Origin: Neospora caninum Liverpool
Taxonomy: Eukaryota; Apicomplexa; Conoidasida; Eucoccidiorida; Sarcocystidae
Assembly (NCBI RefSeq): GCF_000208865.1
Contig: NC_018387.1
Location: 248,001-312,000 of the forward strand
Reading direction: 5' to 3'
Length of the DNA: 64,000 nucleotides
Each line of letters starts with the position of its first letter. Position 1 is the first letter of the stretch. Below, piece after piece: positions 1 to 11,400 of this stretch. The translations under genes were made by a program, and so were the position numbers. The notes under the pieces were generated by a model. It saw only the letters and a program-made list of their open reading frames with translations, ran no database searches and was not told the DNA's origin.

Positions 1-2831
1 CTTAAAAACGCTGTCGCCGCACGGGCACCCAAGCGCGGGTTGATCTTATCTGTCGACCTCTGCGACTGTAGAAACTCAAAGGCAAGTTCATATCCGGCCC
101 CGTCTCTCCGGTGGAACACCGAGGGATTTCCGTTCATGAACGAGTAGAGCGCGCGAACAAAAATCGGAATGATCGGCTTAAATTCGGGGTGCTTTCCCAG
201 CTCCCGAACGCGGTCTACAATCTCTGGTAGACTCGACCGGGCTTGAAGAGCGAACCGCTTCGTAAGGAGTTGAGCATTGCCTGAGAAGCGGCAAGAAACG
301 AAGAGACGGATGAGTAAACCTGCCCCGAGAGACGGTTGGCAACGGACCCAGACATGAATCTTGTTCAATAACAAGGGAGTAATGAGCCGACATGGAGGTG
401 CTGATACAATCCGAGGATTAGAACTCCCAATATTATCTGACCTGTTATCTCCGGCGTACCTTACGACCGTGAAGGCTTGTTTTAATTCAACGGAACCAAG
501 AGTGTTCTCTACTGCCAACGACTTGAGCATTTCCTCAGACGCATGACGAAAATGAAAAAATTTGTGCGGCAGCTCTCGTGGAGGAGGTAGAGTGAGGCGT
601 TAACACTCAAGACGAAGAAAGTATCACAGGTTTTCAGATGCGTTGTGCTGGGTTGGGCTTCACTTCTTTGCCTGCCGATTCCTTTCTCGACTCTGGTATC
701 CGTTTCGTTTCCCGTCTCTGTGTTTCTTGTTACTCGTGCTGTTGGTGGTCTTACCTCGTGCCTCTTCATAGAACACGCTTAGAGCTTCTCGTTCCTTTTC
801 AAGCGACAAATCAGCCAGAATATTTAAGGCCGTCACTTTGTCGGTCATAACGCGAGCGTCTTTGAAATGCTGAAGCGCCAACTGGGCGCTCTGCTCTTCT
901 CGGTCCGCAGTCACATACTCGAGCAAAACGGAACGGAGGGCGCGTCTGAGGGGAAATTCAACAAGAAAAGCAAACCCTCAAAACAGAAGTCGGACCACCC
1001 GGTTACTAAGAAGAGCAAGATACAGAGAACTAGGTGAAACCACGCAAACCCAGCAAGGGCAGCGTTTGTTGTTGGCAGGTTACCGATGCCATTGCTCCGA
1101 TTCCTCTGCAGATTCGAGTTGCCTATCTGTGTCTTCATCTTCAACTTTCGGAATCGTAGTCACCGCATATGCTTGATCCAGAGCGTCCTTATAGACGTGG
1201 TAAATATCCCGGAGAAGTGAACGGCGCGCAGAGAGAATCGAGTCAGGATCAAGCGGCAGAGGAGCGTCTTGTTCGAGACGCGAATAATTTGGGAGGGTCA
1301 GAAGCAAAGCCTAGAGGCGATGGAAAAATCGAAGGAAGCCCGGAAAGAAAGAATATAACGGGAGAGGACAATTGCCCGCGAAAAAAGGATTCTCTTTCCT
1401 AATCTTCCGTGCTGTTCTACTCATCGTTTACCTTCGTATCCACGTTGCTCGTTGGTCATGTAGTTTTCCCCATTTTCGTTTGAACAATGCGTACCGTAAA
1501 TGCTGGATTGACGGACATATCACGGAGAGCGAAACGGAAGCTTTGGTTGAAAGCTGGAGGAAGAATGACACCGGCGGTTTGTTCCTTTTTCGTCGATGTC
1601 GTCTCCCCTTCGTCGTTCTCCTGCTGGTCTTCTGCTGTCTCGTTGTCTACCTCGGTCGTGTTCCCCTCCTCTCGCTTGTCGTTGTCGCTTCTTCTGTTCT
1701 CTCGGCCTTGATGATGCACCGTCTCCCCTCCTCCCTCGCCCCCTTTCCTCGCCCCCTTTCCTCGCCCCCTTTCTGTCATCTGTTTCGTGGTCTTGGACAA
1801 TGACGGGCCTCATTTCCTTCTTCAAAATTTTCATACCAAACAGCTGAAAGGCGTTCCAACGCGTGAACGGGTCGGAGCTGGCGCCCACTAAAATCGCCAA
1901 GTCTTCTGCCTGCGAAGGAAAACTTAACTTCACGGGAGCACTGAAAGACTGAAGAGGAGCAAGAAAGGGCTCTTCCTCCATATTAGTGAAGGTAAATTCT
2001 TGCTCTTCTTCTCGAAGCTCCAAGACCTGAAGAAGCCGAAATGACCAGAACAGACGCATGTCCCCAGAAAACTATATAAGCGTATATGTAAAGGCACACA
2101 TGCAGCGAAAAAAGGGTCAACGAGAAAAGCAGGAATGTAGATATTTTAAACATATGCGTGTACATGCGTATATGCATGTACGTACACGCTTTTATGCCGT
2201 GGTCTACATCCAAATATACATATCTATGTGTATATATACTTATTTGTACGTGTAGATAGATACAAGCATGAACACCTGCGGGAACACCACGCAGATAGGC
2301 TGTCTCTCCATAGTTCGTATTCATGAAAACTCATACTTTTGCATGCACTTATATATATATATATCTACATGTAGCTTGTATGTTCAGATAGGCAGATAGA
2401 GATCTCGTCAGGCACAAGCTTACTTATCTGTATATACGAATGCAGCCACGCCTGTACCTACCGTAGACCGTCGCCCCATGCAGACCTCAGGTTTCTTTGT
2501 CTCCCTGTTTATACAACTAACTCGGATAGGAATATGAAGAAACTGAGCATCCTGTCCGTACGCACGAATTTCATAGTCTGACATTGGAGGAGGCTTCTGC
2601 TTCACGGTAAACAAAAATTGCTTTTGCTTTTTATCGAACGCCAGATTCTTGTTTTCCACCTCAGGGGTTCCCTTGCGCGTGAAGCAAAGAAAAAACCGAG
2701 GCAGATTTCGCCCGCTTGCTTCCTCCATCGCGGAATTGAAGCCTCCGCATGTGGCTGCTTGGCCGTCATAGCGCGAGAAATAGAGATTTAGACCTTTGCG
2801 GAAAACAGTGGGTCCAAGGAGAGTAGCATAC
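1..2831 (-). CDS. M1-family aminopeptidase (aminopeptidase N type), C-terminal half only, runs off left edge
   Basis: Five exons are readable on the minus strand: 2831-2462, 2026 to about 1495, 1310-1084, 945-755 and 280-1. They encode the end of the thermolysin-like domain and domains III-IV of an M1 metallo-aminopeptidase. Diagnostic stretches are YATLLGPTVFRKGLNLYF with DGQAATCGGF, FSAPVKLSFPSQAEDLAILV, DPFTRWNAFQLF, LLTLPNYS, MTDKVTALNILADLS, and GNPSVFHRRDGAGYEL followed by DKINPRLGARAATAF. Gene order along the protein matches bacterial PepN and Plasmodium A-M1. Splice phases agree across the joins 1495/1310, 1084/945 and 755/280. The GAMEN and HExxH zinc motifs should lie upstream, that is to the right, but I find neither in the 2.6 kb before ACC1 begins. 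The exon 2026-1495 also carries a 13-bp tandem repeat that breaks its frame, unless 1836-1577 is an intron. A broken gene, a rearrangement or an assembly error are all possible. Confidence 0.85.
1735..1773. repeat. 13-bp tandem repeat, three perfect copies, inside the aminopeptidase gene
   Basis: The unit ctcgccccctttc occurs three times without a mismatch at 1735-1747, 1748-1760 and 1761-1773. It sits where the conserved upstream frame (ending in the LFGMKILKKEM helix) has to meet the conserved downstream frame (VILPPAFNQSF). These two frames differ by one base. Because 13 is 1 modulo 3, a change of one repeat copy moves the frame. Confidence 0.9.
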
Positions 2832-5428
2832 CTGAAACGGAAAACGAAGGAAGTTGAGATAGGGCTAGAGCCCCGAAAGCGAATAGACTCAAATGCCTCG
2901 TATAAGATAACGTGACGACACAGCGAGACGGATGGAGACACCACTATTGCCACCAGGGTGGGTTACATCTATGTAACAAGACACCACACTCACTTCCCAA
3001 AAACGGACACAGTCGCTGGAAGGAGACTCAATAAAGAAAAAGCTTCGTGCCGGATATTTTCTGGTTGCTGCGGCGCGCCGGCTCCTCGGTCTTGTTTTGT
3101 ACTACGACACGCATCTCAGCACTCGCACCCGACAGAGATGCACGAAGGAACATGGAAGGACAGAATGCATGGAAAATTGGAAACGTAATGGAGACACCTT
3201 TCAGCGTTGTTCTTCCTTCGTTAGTGCAAAACAGAATTTACAAGGAGCGCGATCGCCACGTATTTCAACCTTTCGTGCGCAGGTCGCGAGACTCCTTCAG
3301 ACTTGCCGTTCCATCAGCGAAGAGCTGAGATCCATGTGTCCTCTTCCGACTGGAAAAAACATGCGTTTCCACCAGTGTTTTGGGCCTCTCCCCCCCCTTT
3401 TTGGAGGACACTACACGAACGAAACTGGACGGGGTCAGTGGTATTCTCGAAGAGAGACGCTAGTGCGATGCCGTCTTCACACGACTCCGTGTTCAACGGC
3501 AGTGCTTGTTCTGTCCACCCAACTGTGCTCCTGTGAGACAAGCGTGATAACGTAGAGAGCTGCGATAACGAGCGAATAAGCGAGAAAATACAGACACCCT
3601 TTTACACCACTGAAGAATAGCACTTTTTCTTCAATCCCAAAGAAACCACGAGAGCCACGCAGGCGTCTCGTCCGGAACTGTAACGGAAATGCCGCAAGAG
3701 ACCGAGGCGGCGTACAAGAAAACCTGTTGGTGAGCGTCGCTCCTGTGAGGTTTCACATCCGGTTAAAGTTTGAGAGGCATAGTGGCTGGCCGCCTGTATG
3801 CTTCCGTCATCTGGAATATTTACTTGCTTGCCTCGTGCCAAACAATAGACACCCCTGTTGGTTGAACCAAGGAGATTCCCCCGGACGTACAAAACCACGA
3901 AACCAAGCAAAAAACTAGACGGACACATAAAGAATATATGGAAGCGTATATGCGAGTATTTGCCTCAATATTTTTTACCGCAGGTATGCTGTCTTACAGA
4001 AAAAATCAACGCATGTACACGTGCCCACGAATACAGAAATACGGTGTACACTACACCACTTTTCCTCGTCATGTTTTCGATGCGCTACAGCCCTTTATAT
4101 ACATTAGACGCTCCCCTAAAAGAACAAGATGGGTAAGGGCACGGGACACGAACCGTACGATGGTTCCTTCCCCTCATTCCTCTTCTTCATTCCGACATCC
4201 CCGGGCGAAACCGTTCTCGCCTTCATATCCCTCACTCATGTCTCTCCACTTCCTCCGGGCCTCATCTTTCCACAATCGTAGTTTCACGTCACGACTAACC
4301 AACTGCAAGAACACACTACCACCAGGCGACACCATCGATCCGCCACTGGCTAGGGGAGAAGTCTCGCTAGGCTCTTCGCTAGGAAACATCACGGACGCAT
4401 CAGAAGAACTGAGAAGACCGTTTCCATTTCACCCTTCCCGCCTTTCCAATCAATTAATAACTTGAGTGGAGCACGCGCATCGCTTCGCTTCCCTCCTTGT
4501 CGCTTGCTGGCCTTGTGTTTCCCCCAGGCCATACAGAACACACCCTTGTTCTCCCGATTCAGAAAAGCAGACAGGAGCCAGGGAGACTCTGTTTGGTGTT
4601 TCATGCTTCAAAAAAGGGTCACCCCACCCTTTTCCGTATCTCCGATACGCTTCTTTACGAGGCCATGCTCTGGCAGAGACGAGACAGAGTACACATCGTT
4701 CCTTCTTGGTTGTTTGGAGCGGCAAGATGTACAGTTCACGAAGCCGTGTAAGCCCCTCGGAGGAAGAAAACGAATCTCTTCACGAAAAGGTGGTCACGGT
4801 TCCCTGAAGACGTGCTTCATTCTGAGTGTTCGCATGCCACGAAAAGAAAGAAGGCGGACTTCTACGAGTTTCCCTGATTCGTGGAAAGAGTTGCAATTCA
4901 CAAACACTGTTGACGGTCCAACAGAAAGGCAATTGCTGTGGTCTTGCTTTGAAAGACCCGGTGTACACGTCTTTCGAAGGACGGGTGCTACGTTTCGGCC
5001 GATGCGGGTAACACGCACAGCTCTCCCTTGTTCCCTCCTTTTTTCAAATACATCTACATTCCACGGATGCTCTTGAATTATCACAGGGGAGAACCGAGAC
5101 TAACCGAATCAGTGATTCCGGTTCCCGCGGTGTCCCCTCTTCAAGAAATAATATCTTCAAAGCACCAGCGGCTGCGCGCCTCTCAGGAGAGGAGAGACAC
5201 ACTTTTCACAAGGATTTCCTTTTCTTTGGCTTCAGTGACTGAACGCCTTTGACAAAAAAGAGGCCGACCGTTTTCTGTGCTGTGCTCTCCAAATCAGTTA
5301 CCGTAACTCGGCCTTCCGCTCCCTTGAGTCTTCCGCCAAAGAAAAGAGGAAACATCTCCCCATTGCTCTATTCGACGTGAGACCGCAGAATCCCTGACCG
5401 ACAATAAACGTTTCCTGTTCCACCTTTT
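2832..5428. other. Intergenic gap between the aminopeptidase fragment and ACC1; no gene recognised
   Basis: About 2.6 kb with only short open frames on either strand and no stretch resembling the M1 catalytic domain that should lie here if the aminopeptidase were whole. The right end (from 5428 leftwards) is presumably the ACC1 3' UTR, because the ACC1 stop is at 5429-5431. Confidence 0.6.
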
Positions 5429-8400
5429 TTACGAGGTCGGCGAGGCAGCGCTTTCAAGCGTCACTCGGCGCGCACTCTCCGGCAACGAAGAAAGAATATA
5501 TCTGATTTTCTCAATCGCTCCTTCTCGACGGCTTTGCTCGACGATAGCCTGCGTCACCTCCTTGCCTTGAGCGCCTACGAAGACATTCCCAAATACGCAA
5601 AGAAGAAGAGAGATATTTTGCTATGCGTTTGAGCTTCCACCCAAAAACACTAACGGCAAACATCAAGGAACGTATCTCTGGATCTCCGAATTATATACAT
5701 CTATGCCTATGCTTGTACGAATCGCTTTTCGTGTTCCCTTACCTAGACATTTTGATTTTCCAAGCTACCTGCTTTACACCTCGTCCGGCTTACATTCCTA
5801 TTTCCCTGTACCCCGTTTCCGCCTCTGTTTTTCGAGTACCTTCTTCCCTCTTCGGTTTCTTCCCACTCCCCCCTCACCCTAAATCACACGCTGCTGTATC
5901 GCACCACCGCTTGGAGCTAAAGACAGAGCGGACCGTTGGCCCTTCCTCGGTTTGTTCGCCTCGCCTATCCCTCGTGTTTCTTCCTGCCACATCTTTTTCT
6001 GGGTTTCTCCAGTTTTGTTCCTTACTGTCGAGGAATTCGCATGCAGCTTTGTCGCTTGAGATGTCGACTCCACGGCTCGCCAGCAGGCCTTCCAGCTTTG
6101 CTCGCGCCTCCATGAAGTCGAGGCGTGGATCCGCAGCAAGAATGCGAGCTCTAAGAGAACGCATAGGGGACAAAAACAGACAAAATCAAATGGGGTGAAA
6201 AATACCCGGTAAACCCAAGAAGAGAGAGAAAGGGAACCGCGACAAACAAGAGCACAGAAGAGAGGGAATCATCCAGAAGACGCACATGATGCGATGAATC
6301 ATCAGACAAGACGAGGCAACCCCCTCACTGATCGATCCAGTTCAGACCGATGAGATCAGACAGAAATCACGGTAGCCCACCCAGTTTGCAGGTTTCTGCT
6401 CGTCTGGCCAAAGTGAGCATGGAGCGAAAAACGCAGCGAATTGACCTGTCCGGATCACTCACTCTAGATCATCTTGGAGAAGACGCCGTTTTGCTCTCCA
6501 GTAGAAAAAGGCACGTGATTTCTTCCAATTAACAACCGAAGAAATGACACCTCGCGCCTTCATGCGCTCAGGGCGATCGTGCAGATCCGCGTAGAATCGA
6601 GCGATCTACAGGAAACCAGAAAAACAGGGCGACACGCGTGAAGACAAACAGCGGAAGAAAGACAGAAAGCGAGGCAAATCGAGGAGAGAACCGACAAAGG
6701 CAGAAATGATGCGGACGAGACAGAGAACTTACGTATCCAGAAAGTAAGTGGGGAGCGACGCCTGCCGCTCAGTCAGACACGAATGCGCCGCAGTGTTTGC
6801 GTTTGCTCTCCATATTTCCGAGACACATGCGGCCAGTGGACACGAATCTTCGCTCCACGTTTGTCTCGCCTGTTCTCAAGGGTTGCTTCCCACACACTAC
6901 GTCCATTGGTTTTTGCTACATGCCGCGTCTCTGTCCCATTACATTATGCTCTCCGATTACTGCTTTCCCAGCGCCGTCGCGCTCGGGAAACGTGAAGTTT
7001 ACGGAATGTCGCTTCTCCTATTTTTCGTCTGTCAAGCGAAACGCATGCTTTTCCCCCGCTCTCTCTCACCGAAAGGTAAAGCGGCTCCAGAGCTGTTTCT
7101 CTCCGTTTGATCTTCTCCTTCAAGTCGATCGCATCACTGGCCGTCTGTGCACATCAAAGAAACAACCGAAAACGTGGGAAGAAAACGCCGGAACGACGAA
7201 TATACGATCCCCGCTCCACACCATACTCCACCGACGCCTCGTGCGATACAGCAGTCATCATGCATCCCATATATATATATATATATCAACTACACATATA
7301 TATATATATATATGGTGGACGTGAAGAGTGTTGACCCTGGGTCGTTTGCCTACCTGGCAGTCTTGTAGTTGTCTGTCTAGTTCTTTCAATACGTCGTCGA
7401 CCCGATGCATCAGAGCCTTTTGATCCGCCGCTCGGTATTTGATTTCGCAAATACCGGGAGGCTCGAGAACTCCGCCGCGAGCATTTTCGTCGGCGTACAT
7501 CTCCATTTTCTGCAAGTTGATGGTGGGGTCTACGACAACCCACGACCCACCACGCAACTCGCCGTGGGGCGGAATGTAGATGAAGACCGGTTGCTTGTAG
7601 GTGCGTAGGGCGTCGACAATTTGAGATCCAAATTTCAAAATCTCCTCAAACATGTCGCGCGTTCCTCCAGAAAACCCTCGCCAGTTCGCAAAGATGATGA
7701 GAGGCAGGTTCTCGCCGCGATTGAAGTCGTTGATCGCTTGCGCCGTCTTGTACGCAGAATCTGGAAACCACACTTGGCCAGCCTGCGAACCCGATTCACA
7801 GCGAAGGACACACAAAAAGCAAAGCACGAGTCGAAACAAGAAAACCGGCGCAGTCGAGAGAGCGGAACACAAGCGGAAACGCCGTGCATGGTTTGCGCGA
7901 GCTAGAAAAACACACGCACACTCACTCGGCGCGCGACTCTGTGACGGGAAGCCGCCGAACGAAAACCAGAAGCATGCGTTCTCGTTTACCCACATTCACG
8001 GGTCTATGAAGGGTAGGGTGACACCGACACGAATACGCACACTTACAGGCGTCCACGGAAGACACATAAGTCTGTATCTTCCTCAATGCAGCTCTACGGA
8101 TACGCGCAAAGGTGTATTCTCACACACTCACATACATGTATATGTTTATATACACATGCTTATGTGTGGGGGAACTCCACAATCCATACATAGGTACATG
8201 GCTGTTGGGAGGTGCGTGTGTCTTACATGCATAATGACGCTTTCGCGCGAGTCGGGGCTGCTGGGGTCTGCGGGCACTCGCGCCTCGGTCGTCCGCGTCT
8301 CGACTGCAATAGCGCCAAAGGGAATGCCGCCGAGTCGCGCTCTGCCGACAACGACACTTTTCCCCCAGCCGGCGAGGTACTCTTTGAACGAGTTTTTGTC

Positions 8401-11400
8401 GAAGAATCCAGTGACGAAGGTACCGTCTTCTTTCGTGTACCCTGCGAGCATGTGTCGAACATCGTAGGGCGCCCTCGTCGGCGTGAAGTCCACGTCCCGC
8501 TCCACGGGGTCGACCGAAAACAGGTTCGCAGAGTTGACGCTGTCGCGCGCAGTTTTCGGCGTGTAGGAGAGCCAGCGGAGAACTTCCTTCATTCCTTCCT
8601 GGTCGTTCTGGACCACCAGGTGGGAGACGCCGTTCCGGAACATCACCTCCGGCCCACCCAGTTGGTCCTGCGAGGCGTACACTTCGCGGCCGAGCAATTT
8701 GTTGAGTGCCTGGTACCCTGTCAACAGCAGCGGTCCCCGCACCATCTGGATGGTTCGCTGCGCCAGGCGGACAATGTACGCTCCGATCCCCACTGACCTC
8801 CCCGTGACGTAGCTCAGGGTGAAGGTTTCGTCGTAGGCGCGACTGGTTTCCCCGGCGATGGTTCCAGATCCGCGGAGATTCTCGACGCCGATGAATTTGT
8901 CTGCGTCACCGATGATGGCATCGAGGACGAAGCGCCTTCCGTCTCCGCTGTCGCTCTTTCCATTGTCCTCAAAGTGCCCGCTGACGACTCCGCTCGGCAA
9001 GGCCTCGTAGTCCTCTGCCGAGAGATAGAGGTACTTGAAGCCGAGACTCGGATTGCTCGCGTCCTTCCACTCGACTTTAATCTTGTCCTTCAGATTCTCG
9101 TACAGACCTATGCGCGCGCCGCTGTTGCATGCAATGTACACTCGCGGCAAGCCCTGTTCGCGGGAAAATCGCGACACACGGGTGAAGAAGCGGTGCTCGG
9201 GAACCCCGAACGATCCGCCCTGGAAGGTGATGTCGTTGCCCAGCAACACCAGCTGGCGGCCCGCGGGATACTCGGGTGTCTTGAGAGTAACCAAAAAGCC
9301 CACCATCCCAATCTTGTTGTCTGCCACGCGCCAGTCAGGATCCAGGTACAGATCGCCTTTGGGAGATAACCTGAAGGCCTCAGCCTGCACAGAGCGATTC
9401 AGGGGGAAAAGAATGTCTCGATCTCGCCAACGCAAACTGCCACGCAAGCACCACCCAGACCCAGCGTCGCGACGGAACGCGCGACGCAGACTTGAGCAAG
9501 GGGAAAGTTCAAGCAAGGCCCGTGGATGCGACGATGCACGCACAAGTGTGTGTGTGTGTGCCCCGTTGTATCTACGTAACTGTCTCTCACTTCGACGAAG
9601 CTTTCTACCGATACACACTTACATGTATGCACATATATATATATATATATATGCACGTATGTATTACGCATGTGTGAAGTGCCCTTCAGGTACATAGAGG
9701 GTGGCCTCTCTATCAACACACTCCGAATTGTCTGAACGTCCCCGAGACCCAGCGTATCCTTGTCCCCCCTTCCGCGTCTGATTCGATGGCCGTGTTTTAC
9801 CTTGAAGAGATCTCGGGGCACGGCTTCGTCCCAGCCGCCAGCGCCGCCCTCCTTCCCTCCCTTCTCCTTCAGATGGGCTTCCCAGCTTTGCAACAGGGCG
9901 ATTTCCAACAGCCCAAGGAAGTCGAAGATGTACGTGGAGCCTGCGCGCCTGGCTGCCGACCTCGCCATGGCGATGCGGTCGACCTCGGGGTACGGCTCGA
10001 CGTTTCTCTCGTGTTGGAAGAACTCGTTCTTCTGACCTGGCGAAAGGGACAGGACTTGCTGCTTCTTCCTGTCGCCCTCTTCCCAGTTAACCGACGAAAG
10101 CGACGGCGAGGCGACAGGCCTCTCTCCGCCTTCGGCCGACGCGCCTGTTTCGATGCCGCGCAAAGTTTTCAAGCCTACCGAGACGCGCGTTGGGAGATCT
10201 TCGGCCTCCGATGCTTCTCTGCTCCCGGGAGTCGCTTTGCCTTCTCTTCCCTCCGCCTCTGCCGTCCCCCCCGCTCCTGTCGCCGGCCCACTCTCGAGCG
10301 ACTTGTGCGTCGTCTTTTCTGCGGGCCCCGCTGCAGCTTCCCGCTCGCCGTCCTCACTGAAGACGAAGCGCCGGTGGGCGATCGGATCCCCGGTCAGAAC
10401 GTGCGGCACATCTTCCGCCACTTTCGTGTGCAGCCAACTGCCCTGGTGGGAACTGACAGACAGCCGGAGCACTTGCAAACCTTCCTTCTCCCTCTCGTGC
10501 GCGTCCGCGTCGGGCCCTTCGCGGTCGCTGCCTCGTCCCTTGTCGCCCTGTCCCTTTCGAAGGTGCATTTTCACCTCGAGCTGGTCGACGCGCAGCCGCA
10601 GGAGGCGCTCGTTGTGCTCGCTCCGGAACCGCTTCATGACCTTCTGGAAGTACTCCGTGACGTGCTTCGCCGACGTCAGGTTCAGCGGCGAGACAATGTG
10701 GAGGAACAGGCGGCCGGAGGCCGTGGCGGAGACGCGCGGGTCGTTGGCGCATCGATCCAGGACGTCCAGGAGGTCCAAGAGGATCCGCGGAAGGTCCGAC
10801 AGGTCGCTCTTCACTTCGTTTTCGAAAATCAAGCGACGAACAAAGACGCTCTGCGGGGCCTGCGCGAGACTCAGGCGTTTCTTCGCAGGCGCCGCCGCCA
10901 CAGCTGCGGGAGCAGGCGAAGCCGGAGACGCGCCGGTCTGGGCGGGAGGCGCGACTGTCGGCAGGGCGAGATACGCCTGCGTGTTCGGATCGAGCGCATC
11001 TAGCCGGGTCAAATCAAACGACGTTTGGAGACTCTTCAGCTCAATGAGCGACGGGACTGTCGGACAGAGATCTCTGCAAACAAAAGACAGAGAGAGCAGG
11101 CAGAGAGACGAAAACGAGCGCGTCAGAGGATTGGCATTAAGCCACGAAAACACCCATGCAGTCACCCAGGCGAGGGCAGGAGGAAAAAGGGGAACACCAC
11201 ACCAGAGCAGAGACGGACACAGCGCTTGTGTCACTCTCCTTGTGTCTTCGAGGCTGTCGCCGCTTCTTACCTCCGAATCCGGCACTCGTTGAATCCATCC
11301 GATGCCAGGAAATTGAACATCCGACACGATTTTTTGACTTGGGGGACGTGGACTGCAGCCAGACGGACATCCGCACTCCGCAGCGAAGGTTGAAGAGTGC

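Noticed and set aside
465..574. Possible extra exon of the aminopeptidase (acceptor at 575-576, donor GTAAGG at 464)
   Set aside because: Although open and flanked by splice-like sites, it breaks the phase between exons 945-755 and 280-1, which join perfectly without it (EEAR then GNAQLL), and it has no family similarity.
9786..11003. 405-codon plus-strand open frame, with a second of 379 codons overlapping it
   Set aside because: It lies exactly antisense to a conserved ACC1 exon (11073-9801); such mirror frames are expected opposite GC-biased codons.
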